Origin: UBA10649 sp964597445
GTDB lineage: Bacteria; Actinomycetota; Actinomycetes; S36-B12
Direction of reading: 5' to 3'
Assembly (NCBI GenBank): GCA_964597445.1
Contig: CAZQXO010000003.1
Span: 20,758 to 84,757 of the forward strand
Length of the DNA: 64,000 nt
The notes below the pieces were generated by a model. The model ran no database searches. It was given only the letters and a program-made list of their open reading frames with translations, and was not told the origin of the DNA. The position numbers and the translations under genes were made by a program. Below, piece by piece: positions 33,828 through 42,587 of this stretch (the first letter of the stretch is position 1; every line of letters begins with the position of its first letter).

Positions 33828-34735
33828 GCGGCCAGACGCGCGCGGTGCTGGCGGTACTCGTCGCGGCAGCGCTCTTCGGCACATCGGCCACCACGCTCGC
33901 ACTCCTCGCACCGGATGCGCCGGGACCCAGCGTGGCGGCGATGCGCCTCCTGGTGGGTGCGGCGGGCCTCGTGCTCGTCGTGGTCGCCCTGCGTGGCGGG
34001 GGGAGCGAGCTTCTCGCTCTCTGGCGCCTGCCCGTCGTCTGGTTGATGGGTGCGGCGGTGGCGGGGTATCAGGCCCTGTTCTTCATGGGCGCCGTGCGGG
34101 CGGGGGTGGCGGTGGGGACTCTCGTCTCGCTCGCGGTCGCACCGTTCCTCGCGGGCGTCCTGGGGTGGGTCCTTCGGGAGGGGCCGCCGGGCTGGACGTG
34201 GGTCGTGTCGACGGTGATCGCCGTGGCGGGTGTCGTCCTCCTCGTCTCGAGCAACCTCGACGTCGAGGAGCCGATCGGAATGCTCTTCGCCCTGGGCGCT
34301 GGCGCCTGCTACGCGGTGTACACGGTGATCGGCGTGCGGCTGGCGCGGGTCGGCCGCTCTCCGAGCGCCGTGCTGGCGGCCTCCTTCAGCATCGGTGCGC
34401 TGTTCCTCCTTCCTGCGGCCATCACGTCGACATGGTGGCTGTCGTGGGATGGAGTCATGGCGGTCCTGTGGCTGGGCCTCGTGGCGACGACCGGTGCCTA
34501 CCTGCTCTTCGGAATGGGCCTGAAGCGCCTTCAGCCCGGCCACATCGCGACCCTCAATCTGTTCGAGCCGGTGGTGGCGACGATCCTGGGTGTCGTCGTG
34601 CTGGGGGAGCAGCTGGGCATGGCAGGCTGGAGTGGCACGATCCTCGTCCTTGCCGCCCTCGCGCTCCTCGGCATCGCCGACCGGCACACGCCGCGAAGCA
34701 CCGAGCCGACCTTGGTACGGGAGCCCTCTCCATGA
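33824..34735 (+). CDS. EamA/DMT family transporter
   Basis: A 303-residue exporter-type protein with ten predicted helices in two EamA repeats (FGTSATTLALLAPDAPGPSV; second repeat GACYAVYTVIGVRLARVG). GTG 33824 overlaps the CBS gene and its stop overlaps era in an ATGA, so it is translated in the middle of an otherwise universal ybeY-CBS-era operon. Substrate unknown. Confidence 0.9.
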   Translation: MSGQTRAVLAVLVAAALFGTSATTLALLAPDAPGPSVAAMRLLVGAAGLVLVVVALRGGGSELLALWRLPVVWLMGAAVAGYQALFFMGAVRAGVAVGTLVSLAVAPFLAGVLGWVLREGPPGWTWVVSTVIAVAGVVLLVSSNLDVEEPIGMLFALGAGACYAVYTVIGVRLARVGRSPSAVLAASFSIGALFLLPAAITSTWWLSWDGVMAVLWLGLVATTGAYLLFGMGLKRLQPGHIATLNLFEPVVATILGVVVLGEQLGMAGWSGTILVLAALALLGIADRHTPRSTEPTLVREPSP

Positions 34736-35673
34736 CCCACGACGCCGCCGATGCGGGCGCCGCGTTTCGCAGTGGCTTTGCCTGCCTCGTGGGTCGCCCC
34801 AATGCCGGAAAGTCGACGCTCACCAACGCCATGGTGGGCCGCAAGGTCGCGATCACATCGGATCGACCACAGACCACGAGGCGGGTCCTGCGCGGGATCG
34901 TCAATCGTCCTGACGGGCAGCTCGTGCTCGTCGACACCCCGGGTCTCCATCGGCCCCGCACCCTGCTGGGAGAGCGTCTGAACGATCAGGTCCGTGAGAC
35001 ATGGTCCAGTGTCGATGTCGTCGGCCTGTGCATTCCGGCCGATCAGTCGGTGGGTCCGGGTGATCGCTTCATCGCAGGCGAGCTCGCGGGCATGCGCCAC
35101 CGGCCGGTGGTGGCGATCGTGACGAAGACGGATGCCGTCAGCCGGGAGACGGTCGCGGAGCGCCTGATGGAGGTCACTGAACTGGGTCAGGCGACGGGTC
35201 TGGAGTGGGCCGAGATCGTCCCCGTGTCCGCGCGAGTCGGTCAGAACGTGGGCGTGCTCATCGAGCGGCTGATCGCCCATCTGCCGGAGGGTCCCGTGCT
35301 CTTTCCCGATGGGGAGGACGATGCGGTGACCGACGAGATCGCGATCGCAGAGTTGATCCGCGAGGCCGCCCTGGAGGGAGTCCAGGATGAGCTTCCGCAC
35401 TCGATCGCCGTGGTGGTCGAGGAGATTGAGCCCCGTGAGGATCGGCCGGCTGATCGGCCGCTGACCGACGTGCGAGCGAACCTCTTCGTGGAGCGCGAGA
35501 CGCAGAAGGCGATCGTGATCGGCAAGGGGGGTGCCCGCCTCAAGCAGGTCGGCACTCGTGCCCGACGGGAGATCGAGGCACTCCTCGGCACTCCGGTCTA
35601 TCTGGACATCCGGGTCAAGGTCGCCAAGGACTGGCAGAAGGACCCCAAGCAACTGCGGCGCCTGGGCTTCTGA
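34732..35673 (+). CDS. era: GTPase Era
   Basis: A 313-residue GTPase required for 30S maturation. G1 is GRPNAGKST (21-29), G3 DTPG, G4 variant TKTD, followed by a C-terminal KH domain with RETQKAIVIGKGGARLKQVG. The coding frame is open far upstream, but ATG 34732 overlaps the previous stop (ATGA) and begins the conserved region. Confidence 0.96.
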   Translation: MTHDAADAGAAFRSGFACLVGRPNAGKSTLTNAMVGRKVAITSDRPQTTRRVLRGIVNRPDGQLVLVDTPGLHRPRTLLGERLNDQVRETWSSVDVVGLCIPADQSVGPGDRFIAGELAGMRHRPVVAIVTKTDAVSRETVAERLMEVTELGQATGLEWAEIVPVSARVGQNVGVLIERLIAHLPEGPVLFPDGEDDAVTDEIAIAELIREAALEGVQDELPHSIAVVVEEIEPREDRPADRPLTDVRANLFVERETQKAIVIGKGGARLKQVGTRARREIEALLGTPVYLDIRVKVAKDWQKDPKQLRRLGF

Positions 35674-35697
35674 TCACCCTCCGCGCGAGGTGCCCGG

Positions 35698-36894
35698 TCA
35701 GCGCGTGACCGACGGATGCAGTTCGTATCGGTGTCCGTACGCGTCGGACACGGCGATGACGATGGCGGCCATCGGGATGCCGATGATGGCTCCGATCGGG
35801 CCGAAGAGCGCAGCACCGATGAAGACGGACGCGAGGGCGACGCCGGAGTTGATGTCCATGGTGCGGGTGGATATGCGCGGTGTGAGGACGTAGTTCTCGA
35901 TCTGCTGGTAGACCGTGGCGAACAGGACGATCCACAGGATGTCGAGCGGGTCGTCGAAGGCTGCGAACAGGGCCGGCAGGGCCACGCCGATGTAGGTGCC
36001 GATCGTGGGAATGAACTGACTGACGACTCCGGCGAAGATGCCCATCGGGAGCCAGTAGGGGATGTCGATCAGGGCGAAGAACAGGGAGTGGAAGAAGGCG
36101 GAGATCGATGCGAGCGCAAGCCGGGAGATGACGAATCCGCCGGCCTTCTGTACGGAGATGTCCCACACGTTGATGAAGACGATCTGGCGGCTCGGCTTGA
36201 GCCAGGAGGCGATCCAGCGCTTGATCCGCGGAGCGTCAGCGGAGAAGTAGAACGAGAACACGATGATCGTGACCAGGTCGAACACGGCGCCGACGACGCT
36301 GGTGAACACTCCGAGCACCCCACCGGCAAGGTAGGAGGCGATCTCGGTGATCTGCTGCGAGGTGAGGTTGAGCCCCTGGGTCAGTTGCGTGGGATCGATC
36401 TGCGCGTCGAAGGTCGAGTTCGCCCAGGCCGTGATGTCCAGCGCCAGTGCCGGGACTGCGAGGACGAGCTCCGTGACCTGCTGAGCCAGGATGCTTCCGA
36501 AGAGGGCGATGAAGATGGCGATCAGCACGAAGGACGACACGGCCACGATGGCCGTGGCCACGCCACGGCGCATGCCCCGATTCGTGAGTCCGCTCACGAG
36601 GGGATCGACGGAGATGGCGATCAACCATGCCAGCAGCAGGTTGAACAGGAACCCACCCAGCGCCCCCCAGGTGTAGGCGATCACCTGGAGCGCGAGGATC
36701 GCGATGACGACCATGACCAGGGTCTTGCGCAGGAACCGGGAGTCCGCTGCAACGAGGACGGGGGCGGCTGGCTCGTCAGGCGAGCCTGTGGGGGGTTCCG
36801 TCGGACGCGACTCCGGGGCTGGCTCCGTCGCCGGCAGCGTCACAGGGGCCTCGGCGCGCGTCGAATCCGAGTTGCTCGGATCCTCCTGCTCCAT
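35698..36894 (-). CDS. AI-2E family transporter
   Basis: A 398-residue protein with a long, acidic, Pro/Glu-rich cytoplasmic N-terminus (about 70 residues) and then seven to eight predicted helices of the UPF0118/AI-2E family (VSQFIPTIGTYIGVALPALF, NYVLTPRISTRTMDINSGVA). Relatives export autoinducer-2 or act as Na+/H+ antiporters; no choice can be made here. It is convergent with era and divergent from recO. The ATG lies 7 nt after TAGATT. Confidence 0.9.
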   Translation of the reverse strand: MEQEDPSNSDSTRAEAPVTLPATEPAPESRPTEPPTGSPDEPAAPVLVAADSRFLRKTLVMVVIAILALQVIAYTWGALGGFLFNLLLAWLIAISVDPLVSGLTNRGMRRGVATAIVAVSSFVLIAIFIALFGSILAQQVTELVLAVPALALDITAWANSTFDAQIDPTQLTQGLNLTSQQITEIASYLAGGVLGVFTSVVGAVFDLVTIIVFSFYFSADAPRIKRWIASWLKPSRQIVFINVWDISVQKAGGFVISRLALASISAFFHSLFFALIDIPYWLPMGIFAGVVSQFIPTIGTYIGVALPALFAAFDDPLDILWIVLFATVYQQIENYVLTPRISTRTMDINSGVALASVFIGAALFGPIGAIIGIPMAAIVIAVSDAYGHRYELHPSVTR

Positions 36895-36901
36895 GCGTAA
36901 G

Positions 36902-36911
36902 AATCTAGCGT
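36902..36911. promoter_or_regulatory. Overlapping divergent -10 hexamers (AI-2E transporter / recO)
   Basis: On the minus strand TAGATT (36907-36902) ends 7 nt before the transporter ATG. On the plus strand TAGCGT (36906-36911) lies at the recO start. The two hexamers share two base pairs, so the two genes cannot be initiated at once. Confidence 0.45.
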
Positions 36912-37695
36912 GCCGGTGTACCGCGATGAAGCGATAGTGCTGCGCACCCAGAAGCTCGGTGAGGCGGATCGCATCGTCACCCTCCTCACCCGCCAGCATG
37001 GGCGCGTGCGCGGTGTCGCGCGCGGTGTCCGCAAGACCACGAGCCGCATCGGGGCCCGACTCGAACCCTTCACGCACGTCGACGTCCAGCTGTACGAGGG
37101 AAGGTCGCTGGACACGGTCAACCAGGTGGAGGCGATCGAGGCCCATGGTCCCCGACTGTCCGTCGACTACGCCCGCTACACGGCCGGTACGGCGATGCTC
37201 GAGACCGCGGAACGCCTCACGCCCGAGGAGCGGGAACCGGCGCTCCCTCAGTACGTCCTGCTGGTCGCGGGCCTCCGGGCCCTCGTGGCGGCCGACCACG
37301 ACTCCGATCTGATCCTCGACTCGTACCTCCTCCGGTCCCTGTCGATCGCCGGGTGGTCGCCGTCGTTCGCGGACTGCGCCCGGTGCGGGCTCGGTGGCCC
37401 GCATCGCGCCTTCTCGATTCCGGCCGGTGGGATGGTGTGCCCGGCATGCCGGCCCCCGGGATCCGCGGCGCCCTCGGAGGCGACCGTGACGCTGCTCGGC
37501 GCCCTCCTGAGTGGCGACTGGGACACCGCCGATGCCAGCGAGGCCAGGGACCGCCGGGAGGCGAGCGGCCTGATCGCCGCGTTCCTGCAGTGGCATGTGG
37601 AGCGCGGACTCAGGTCGCTGCCGCTGGTGGAGCGGGGACGCCGGACACCGTTGGGAGCGGTGGACCCGGAAGGATGGCCTCATGGCTCGTCGTAA
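36910..37695 (+). CDS. recO: DNA repair protein RecO
   Basis: RecO anneals DNA strands and loads RecA with RecR. The 261-residue protein begins with an OB fold (YRDEAIVLRTQKLGEADRIV) and has a C4 zinc module (CARCG and CPAC). GTG 36910 and GTG 36916 are both possible starts; the second lies 4 nt after TAGCGT and gives a two-residue-shorter protein. It overlaps uppS by 14 bp, a linkage conserved in actinobacteria. Confidence 0.95.
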   Translation: MPVYRDEAIVLRTQKLGEADRIVTLLTRQHGRVRGVARGVRKTTSRIGARLEPFTHVDVQLYEGRSLDTVNQVEAIEAHGPRLSVDYARYTAGTAMLETAERLTPEEREPALPQYVLLVAGLRALVAADHDSDLILDSYLLRSLSIAGWSPSFADCARCGLGGPHRAFSIPAGGMVCPACRPPGSAAPSEATVTLLGALLSGDWDTADASEARDRREASGLIAAFLQWHVERGLRSLPLVERGRRTPLGAVDPEGWPHGSS

Positions 37696-38470
37696 GGCCG
37701 TCCGGCCACCATCTCCGCATCCCAGCGGGGCGACACCCCCGACAATCCCTGCCGACCTCGTCCCGCGTCACGTCGCGGTGGTGATGGACGGCAACGGCCG
37801 GTGGGCCAAGGAACGGGGCCTGCCCCGCACGGCCGGCCACGAGGCCGGTGAAGCCAGCCTCTTCGACTGCGTCGAGGGCGCCCTGGAGCTGGGCATCGAG
37901 TGGCTCAGCGCCTACGCCTTCTCGACGGAGAACTGGAAGCGCTCGCCGGACGAGGTCCGATTCCTGATGGGCTTCAACCGAGACGTGATCCGGCGTCGCC
38001 GCGATGAGATGAACGAGCTCGGGGTGCGGGTCCGATGGGCCGGGCGCCGACCGAAGCTCTGGCGGAGCGTCATCTCCGAGCTGGAGGAGGCGGAGGAGCT
38101 GACCCAGGGGAATCGTCGCCTGACGCTGACGATGTGCGTCAACTACGGGGGTCGTGCGGAGATCGCGGACGCGGCGGCTGCCATCGCCCGCGAGGTCCAG
38201 GCCGGACGACTGGACCCCAGTCGCGTCGACGAGCGCACCGTGGCCAGGTTCCTCGACGAACCGGACATGCCGGACGTCGACCTGTTCGTGAGGTCGTCGG
38301 GGGAGCAGCGGACCAGCAACTTCCTGATCTGGCAGTCGGCCTACGCGGAGATGGTCTTCCTCGACACCCTCTGGCCGGACTTCGACCGCCGGCACCTGTG
38401 GCACGCCTGCGAGATCTACGCGTCCCGAGACCGCCGCTACGGTGGCGCCATCCCGAATCCCCCGGCCTGA
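37682..38470 (+). CDS. uppS: Undecaprenyl (polyprenyl) diphosphate synthase
   Basis: A 262-residue cis-prenyltransferase making the lipid carrier for cell-wall synthesis. The catalytic stretch VVMDGNGRWAKERG (Asp36), SAYAFSTENWKRSPDEV and the C-terminal DLFVRSSGEQRTSNFLIWQS are all present. Actinobacteria may make decaprenyl rather than undecaprenyl diphosphate, so chain length is open. The stop codon abuts the zur stop on the other strand. Confidence 0.96.
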   Translation: MARRKAVRPPSPHPSGATPPTIPADLVPRHVAVVMDGNGRWAKERGLPRTAGHEAGEASLFDCVEGALELGIEWLSAYAFSTENWKRSPDEVRFLMGFNRDVIRRRRDEMNELGVRVRWAGRRPKLWRSVISELEEAEELTQGNRRLTLTMCVNYGGRAEIADAAAAIAREVQAGRLDPSRVDERTVARFLDEPDMPDVDLFVRSSGEQRTSNFLIWQSAYAEMVFLDTLWPDFDRRHLWHACEIYASRDRRYGGAIPNPPA

Positions 38471-38884
38471 TCAGGCGCGGGCCGAGCACTCGGCACACAG
38501 GCCGAAGAGCTCGAGGGTGTGGTTCACCTCGGTGAACCCGTTCTCCTGGGCGACGGAGTCGGCCCACCGCTCGACGGCCGGGCCGGCCACCTCGACGGTG
38601 CGGCCGCAGGTGCGGCACACGAGATGGTGGTGGTGGGTTCCGCTGCACTTGCGATAGACGCTCTCGCCGTCCTCCCTGACGATGACATCCACCTCACGTG
38701 CAGCGGCGAGCGCTGTCAGCGTGCGGTACACCGTCGAGAGACCGATGTTCTCTCCCTTGTGGCGCAGGTAGTCGTGGAGCTCCTGGCTCGATCGGAAGTC
38801 ATCGACCTCGTCGAGTGCGACGATGACGGCCGAGCGCTGCCGTGTCGACCGCACCCCGATTCCACTCGTGATGTCAGAAGCCAC
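38471..38884 (-). CDS. zur: Zinc uptake regulator Zur (Fur family)
   Basis: A 137-residue Fur-family repressor. It has the winged helix (STRQRSAVIVALDEVDDFRS, IGLSTVYRTL), the His-rich regulatory site CSGTHHHHLVCRTCG and a second Cys pair CAEC for structural zinc. Linkage to znuCBA and a Zur box before znuA show that it senses zinc. GTG 38884 is preferred because it matches the usual Zur N-terminal length and has GGGAG 6 nt upstream; ATG 38914 is an alternative. It overlaps znuC by 11 bp. Confidence 0.93.
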   Translation of the reverse strand: MASDITSGIGVRSTRQRSAVIVALDEVDDFRSSQELHDYLRHKGENIGLSTVYRTLTALAAAREVDVIVREDGESVYRKCSGTHHHHLVCRTCGRTVEVAGPAVERWADSVAQENGFTEVNHTLELFGLCAECSARA

Positions 38885-39668
38885 GGTCGCTCCCGGGGTC
38901 GTGCGGATGGTCATGGTGCTCCGTTGGGAACAGCGGGGTCGCATCATCACGTGCGTGCAGCGCGCCGAGGCCGTAGGCCTCGGCGAGGTTGGCGGATGTC
39001 AGGACCTCCGCGGGAGGCCCGGACGCGATGACCCGTCCGCCGGTGAGGATCACGTGGTCGGCGGCCCGGGCCTCCTCGAGATCGTGCGTGGTGAGGATGA
39101 CCGAGCATCCGCGGGTCGGCTCGTCGTGGATGATGGAGTCGATCGTCTTGGCCGAGGTGATGTCGAGGCCGGTCAGCGGTTCGTCGAGGAGCAGCAGGCT
39201 GTGGTCCTGGGCGATTCCCTGGGCGACGTAGACGCGCTGCCGCTGCCCGCCTGAGAGCTCGGTCAGGTGACGTGAGGCGAGGTGGGAGATGTCGAGGCGC
39301 TCCATGGCCTCGCGCACCCGTTCCCGGTCCTGGGTGGATGGACGGCGCAGGAATCCGAGCGACGGGTACCGGCCCATGGCGACAGCCTCGGCGACGGTGA
39401 GGGGCGTGCCCGCGGGCACCGTCGTGTACTGCAGCACATAGGCGATCTGGGGCTGGCTCTGGACGGGAGTGGCGCCGAGGACGCTCAGGGCTCCGCTCGA
39501 GATGGGCAGAAGTCCCGCGATGGCATGCAGGAGAGTCGACTTGCCCGATCCGTTCGGGCCGATGATGGCCGTGATGGCACCGTGCGGCACGGTGAAGTCC
39601 GACTCACGAAGCGCAACACGATCCCCTCGGGACACGATGACGTGGCGACCGCTGACGACATCAGCCAT
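38874..39668 (-). CDS. znuC: Zinc ABC transporter, ATP-binding subunit
   Basis: A 264-residue ABC ATPase with Walker A GPNGSGKST, signature LSGGQRQRV and Walker B LLLLDEPLTGLD. The C-terminus is His-rich (EHHDHPHD), which suits a metal importer. It overlaps znuB upstream and zur downstream, so import and its repressor are co-expressed. Confidence 0.95.
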   Translation of the reverse strand: MADVVSGRHVIVSRGDRVALRESDFTVPHGAITAIIGPNGSGKSTLLHAIAGLLPISSGALSVLGATPVQSQPQIAYVLQYTTVPAGTPLTVAEAVAMGRYPSLGFLRRPSTQDRERVREAMERLDISHLASRHLTELSGGQRQRVYVAQGIAQDHSLLLLDEPLTGLDITSAKTIDSIIHDEPTRGCSVILTTHDLEEARAADHVILTGGRVIASGPPAEVLTSANLAEAYGLGALHARDDATPLFPTEHHDHPHDPGSDRGF

Positions 39669-40503
39669 GCGCCACCTCCGGGACCGCGCGCCTCGGCGCG
39701 AGGCGTGTGATCGCCAGGACGACGAAGAAGATGACGATCGGCACGAGTGCCATAGTCGCCGAGCCGGCCGTTCCGAGGTGGTAGCTCAGTGTCAGGCCGA
39801 GCCACACGGAGACGAGCGAGATGATCGCGGCATAGACCATCATGCGCGGGACCGTGCGAGCGAGCAGGCTCGCTGTTGCGGGAGGTCCGACCAGGAGCCC
39901 GAAGACGAGCAGGGTGCCGACGGACTGGTAACTCCCGATCACGGCTGCTGCGATGAGGACGAGAAGTGCGGCGTGGGTTCGCTTCGGCTGCATCCCGAGG
40001 AGCTGGGCCTTCTCCGGGTTGAAGCTGAGGGTGAGGAGCGGGCGGTAGAGCACGATCGCCACGCCGATGACGACGACAGCCAGGGCCCCCTGCCAGGCGA
40101 GGTCGGCAACGGTCACGCCAAGCGCATCGCCGAACAGGATGCTCGTCAGGCTGCCGGAGTAGCTGTCGAGCCGGGAGATGATGACGACGCCGAGTGCAAG
40201 CATGCCCACGAAGAGCAGTCCGATCGACGTGTCCTCGCTCAGGGCAGTCTGGCGATGCACGACCTCGATGGCGACGACCATCACGAGAGCGGCGAACGCT
40301 GCACCGATCACGGGGTTGATGTCGAGCACGATTGCCGCTGCGATACCCGGGACCACGCCGTGGACGAACGCATCCCCGAAGAAGCTCATGCCCCGCAGGA
40401 CGAGCCAGGTTCCAACGAAGGCCGTCATCAGCCCGGCCAGCGCGCCTCCGAGGAGGGCACGCTGCTGGAAGCCGAGGGCGAACGGCTCGAGGAACCACTC
40501 CAC
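39661..40503 (-). CDS. znuB: Zinc ABC transporter, permease subunit
   Basis: A 280-residue ABC-3 type permease with eight to nine helices; family motifs include GTWLVLRGMSFFGDAFVHGV and SLLARTVPRMMVYAA. It starts with ATG 40503 four bases after the znuA stop and overlaps znuC by 8 bp, giving one zinc-uptake operon. Confidence 0.95.
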   Translation of the reverse strand: MEWFLEPFALGFQQRALLGGALAGLMTAFVGTWLVLRGMSFFGDAFVHGVVPGIAAAIVLDINPVIGAAFAALVMVVAIEVVHRQTALSEDTSIGLLFVGMLALGVVIISRLDSYSGSLTSILFGDALGVTVADLAWQGALAVVVIGVAIVLYRPLLTLSFNPEKAQLLGMQPKRTHAALLVLIAAAVIGSYQSVGTLLVFGLLVGPPATASLLARTVPRMMVYAAIISLVSVWLGLTLSYHLGTAGSATMALVPIVIFFVVLAITRLAPRRAVPEVAHG

Positions 40504-40507
40504 GCGG

Positions 40508-41681
40508 CTAGCCTGCCAGCCCCTCGGCGATGAGGGCGGCGTTGGCCCGCATGAAGTCGATGTAGGTGGCTGCGGGGGAGTCCGGGCCGCCGAGGCTTCC
40601 GGAGTAGAGCGGAATGATGCGGACGTCGTTGCCCGTCTCCGCCGCGACGGCCTCGGCGAGTGCCGTGGGAGCGGCCACGTCGGCGAAGATCACGTCGACG
40701 CCCTCGGCCTGCATCGTGGCGGCGAGTTCCGCGAGATCGGCGGAGCTCGGCTCGGCGAGTGTCGTCGTGGATGGGATCACGCTGCCCACCACCTCGTAGC
40801 CGTAGCGATCGGCGAGGTACGCGTAGGCGTCATGGTCGGTGACGAGAACCCTTCTCTCGACCGGGACCGACTCGAGCACGGCGCTGACCTCCGCGTCGGC
40901 GGCGAGGATCTCGGCTGCCACCGATTCACCGCAGGTGCGGAACTCGGGCTCTCCTGTGATCTCGGCGAGCTCCTCTCCGATGAGTCCGGCTGCGGTGGCC
41001 ATGCGCTGCATGTCGAGCCAGAAGTGCGGGTCGAACTCACCGTGATCGTGCGCGTGCTCATCTGCATGCTCGTCGTGCGCGTGCTCATCCGCATGCTCGT
41101 CGTGTGCGTGCTCGTCCGCGTGCTCGTCCGCGTGCNNNNNNNNNNNNNNNNNNNNNNNNNNNNNNNNNNNNNNNNNNNNNNNNNNNNNNNNNNNNNNNNN
41201 NNNNNNNNNNNNNNNNNNNNNNNNNNNNNNNNNNNGCGTGCTCGTCCGCGTGCTCGTCCGCGTGCGCTCCACCCTTCCCGGCGAGGAGAGGGTCGACCCC
41301 GTCGCCGACGGCGAGGATGCGGGCTCCGTCGGAGGCCGCCGAGTCGATCGATGCCTGCATGCTGGCCTCGAGGCCCAGTCCGTTGATCACCACGAGGTCG
41401 GCTCCGACCATGTCGGCGACCTGCTCGGACGAGGCGGAGAAGTCATGGGGGTCGGTGCCGATCGGCATGAGCGTGGTGGCGCTCCCACCTCCGCAGGTCG
41501 CGATGCGACCGGCGACGTCCCCGAGCATCGTTGTGGTCGCGACGACCGTGACCCCGGAGGCGCTGCCGGCCTCGGCAGTCGGGGCGGGTGCGGCATCCGG
41601 GCTGGATGAGCAGGCGGCCAGCAGGGCAGCCGACGCGGCGAGGGAGAGGCTGATCGAGAGGGCGCGGACCGTGGGAGCCAT
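40508..41681 (-). CDS. znuA: Zinc-binding lipoprotein ZnuA (interrupted by gap)
   Basis: Substrate-binding subunit of the zinc importer. The N-terminal part starts at ATG 41681 with a signal and lipobox (LLAACSSS) and includes VVATTTMLGDVAGRI and IGTDPHDFSASSEQVADM. Then comes a His/Asp/Glu-rich loop of DEHA repeats, interrupted by 100 N, and the C-terminal lobe (HFWLDMQRMATAAGLIGEEL, FADVAAPTALAEAVAAETG). Because 100 is not divisible by three the two parts appear in different frames; this is an assembly artefact, not a frameshift. The ATG is 6 nt after TAGCCT. Confidence 0.92.
41049..41265 (-). repeat. Tandem His-rich repeats in znuA with 100-N gap
   Basis: Short units encoding DEHA, and a longer HADEHAHDE unit, repeat on both sides of the gap (N at 41136-41235). 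The repeat array is the likely cause of the assembly break, so the loop length is unknown. Confidence 0.9.
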
Positions 41682-41687
41682 GAGCCG

Positions 41688-41715
41688 AGGCTAGATCTAC
41701 TGACAATGAAAGTCA
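41688..41715 (-). promoter_or_regulatory. Zur box and -10 element of znuABC-zur
   Basis: TGACAATGAAAGTCA (41701-41715) matches the actinobacterial Zur box pattern TGAnAATGATTnTCA with outer arms TGAC/GTCA. The -10 hexamer TAGCCT (41693-41688) ends 6 nt before the znuA ATG. The box centre lies about 27 bp upstream of the predicted start, where a bound repressor would block polymerase. Confidence 0.85.
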
Positions 41716-41731
41716 ATAGCGATAGCGCGGA

Positions 41732-42130
41732 TCAGAACCTGCCGAGGAACTTCAGGACGACGATGGCGCCGAAGGCGGCGACGACGAGCAGGCGGAAGAA
41801 GCGGGACCGCGGCTCGAGGGCGGGCCAGGAGAGGGCGGTGAGCCAGGCGAGGAAGACCCAGACGATGAGGAGGACGATCCCGCCGAGCCATGCCCACGAG
41901 TCGCCCAGCAGCAGGCCCACCAGCAGGAGGACGGCCGGCATCACGACGATCAGCCAGCGCGGCATGGCGTGCAGGCGTGCGAGCAGGGGAACCGACAGAC
42001 GCTCGAATCTCGCCCGCCCTCCCGTCGCCGGCGCCCGGGAGGGGCGCTGCGCCCCGGAGCCCGAGCGCGGTCCGCTGGGGCCGCGGACCCCCTTCGGGGT
42101 CTGCCCCCGATCACGTGAGTTGTCGCCCAT
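41732..42130 (-). CDS. Small conserved actinobacterial membrane protein
   Basis: A 132-residue protein: a basic, disordered N-terminus of about 55 residues (MGDNSRDRGQTPKGVRG) and three hydrophobic helices (WLIVVMPAVLLLVGLLLG, LGGIVLLIVWVFLAWLTAL, LVVAAFGAIVVLKFLG). It resembles the small membrane protein found near glyS or znu genes in other actinobacteria (I believe the DUF6703 family, from memory). Its ATG at 42130 overlaps an ATG on the opposite strand. Function unknown. Confidence 0.75.
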   Translation of the reverse strand: MGDNSRDRGQTPKGVRGPSGPRSGSGAQRPSRAPATGGRARFERLSVPLLARLHAMPRWLIVVMPAVLLLVGLLLGDSWAWLGGIVLLIVWVFLAWLTALSWPALEPRSRFFRLLVVAAFGAIVVLKFLGRF

Positions 42131-42164
42131 GCCTGTGCTCCCTGACGCACTAACGTTCCTGACT

Positions 42165-42587
42165 GTGACCCACCCTAGTGCGAGCGCCCATGCCGACCGA
42201 CTCGTCGTCATCAGTCGGTTCCGGATCGGCGTGCAGGAGCGGTCGAGCTTCCTGCAGGTGATGGACGCCGCGATCACGACCCTCGCGCAGCAGGCCGGCT
42301 GCTTGGCCGCCTCTCTCGGGCAGTCGACCGACGAGGCGGATCTCCTCCTCCTTCGCACCGAGTGGGCCGGCGTCGGCGCCTACCGCAAGGCGCTGTCGGC
42401 ATATGAGGTGAAGGTGACCGTGGTGCCCCTCCTGTCGCAGGCCGTGGACGAGTCGAGTGCCTTCGAGACCATCCGCGAGTGGGACGGACAGCATCTGGTC
42501 TCGTCGACGTCCGGGCTGGCGGCGGATGCCGGTGGGGTACGACTCGGCTCCGCGGCTGCGCCGTCCGTTGCGCCGGTGGAGTCGTGA
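42165..42587 (+). CDS. Antibiotic biosynthesis monooxygenase (ABM) domain protein
   Basis: A 140-residue protein with an ABM-like ferredoxin fold (DRLVVISRFRIGVQERSSFL, GCLAASLGQSTDEADLLLLR). Despite the name, most small ABM proteins are of unknown role. GTG 42165 is 8 nt after TAACGT (42151-42156); an upstream ATG at 42129 is possible but overlaps the divergent gene. It overlaps the following gene by 4 bp and lies one gene from glyS. Confidence 0.8.
   Translation: MTHPSASAHADRLVVISRFRIGVQERSSFLQVMDAAITTLAQQAGCLAASLGQSTDEADLLLLRTEWAGVGAYRKALSAYEVKVTVVPLLSQAVDESSAFETIREWDGQHLVSSTSGLAADAGGVRLGSAAAPSVAPVES

Noticed and set aside
34732..35673. era as a fusion to an upstream domain
   Set aside because: The frame is open upstream to 33733, but that part is antisense-like composition over the exporter gene; ATG 34732 overlaps the previous stop as expected.
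38465..38476. 12-nt palindrome GCCTGATCAGGC between uppS and zur
   Set aside because: It spans the abutting stop codons, is short and has no loop; it may be chance.
41049..41265. Tandem repeats taken as a CRISPR array
   Set aside because: Units are 12-27 bp, in frame, without unique spacers, and encode the ZnuA metal loop.
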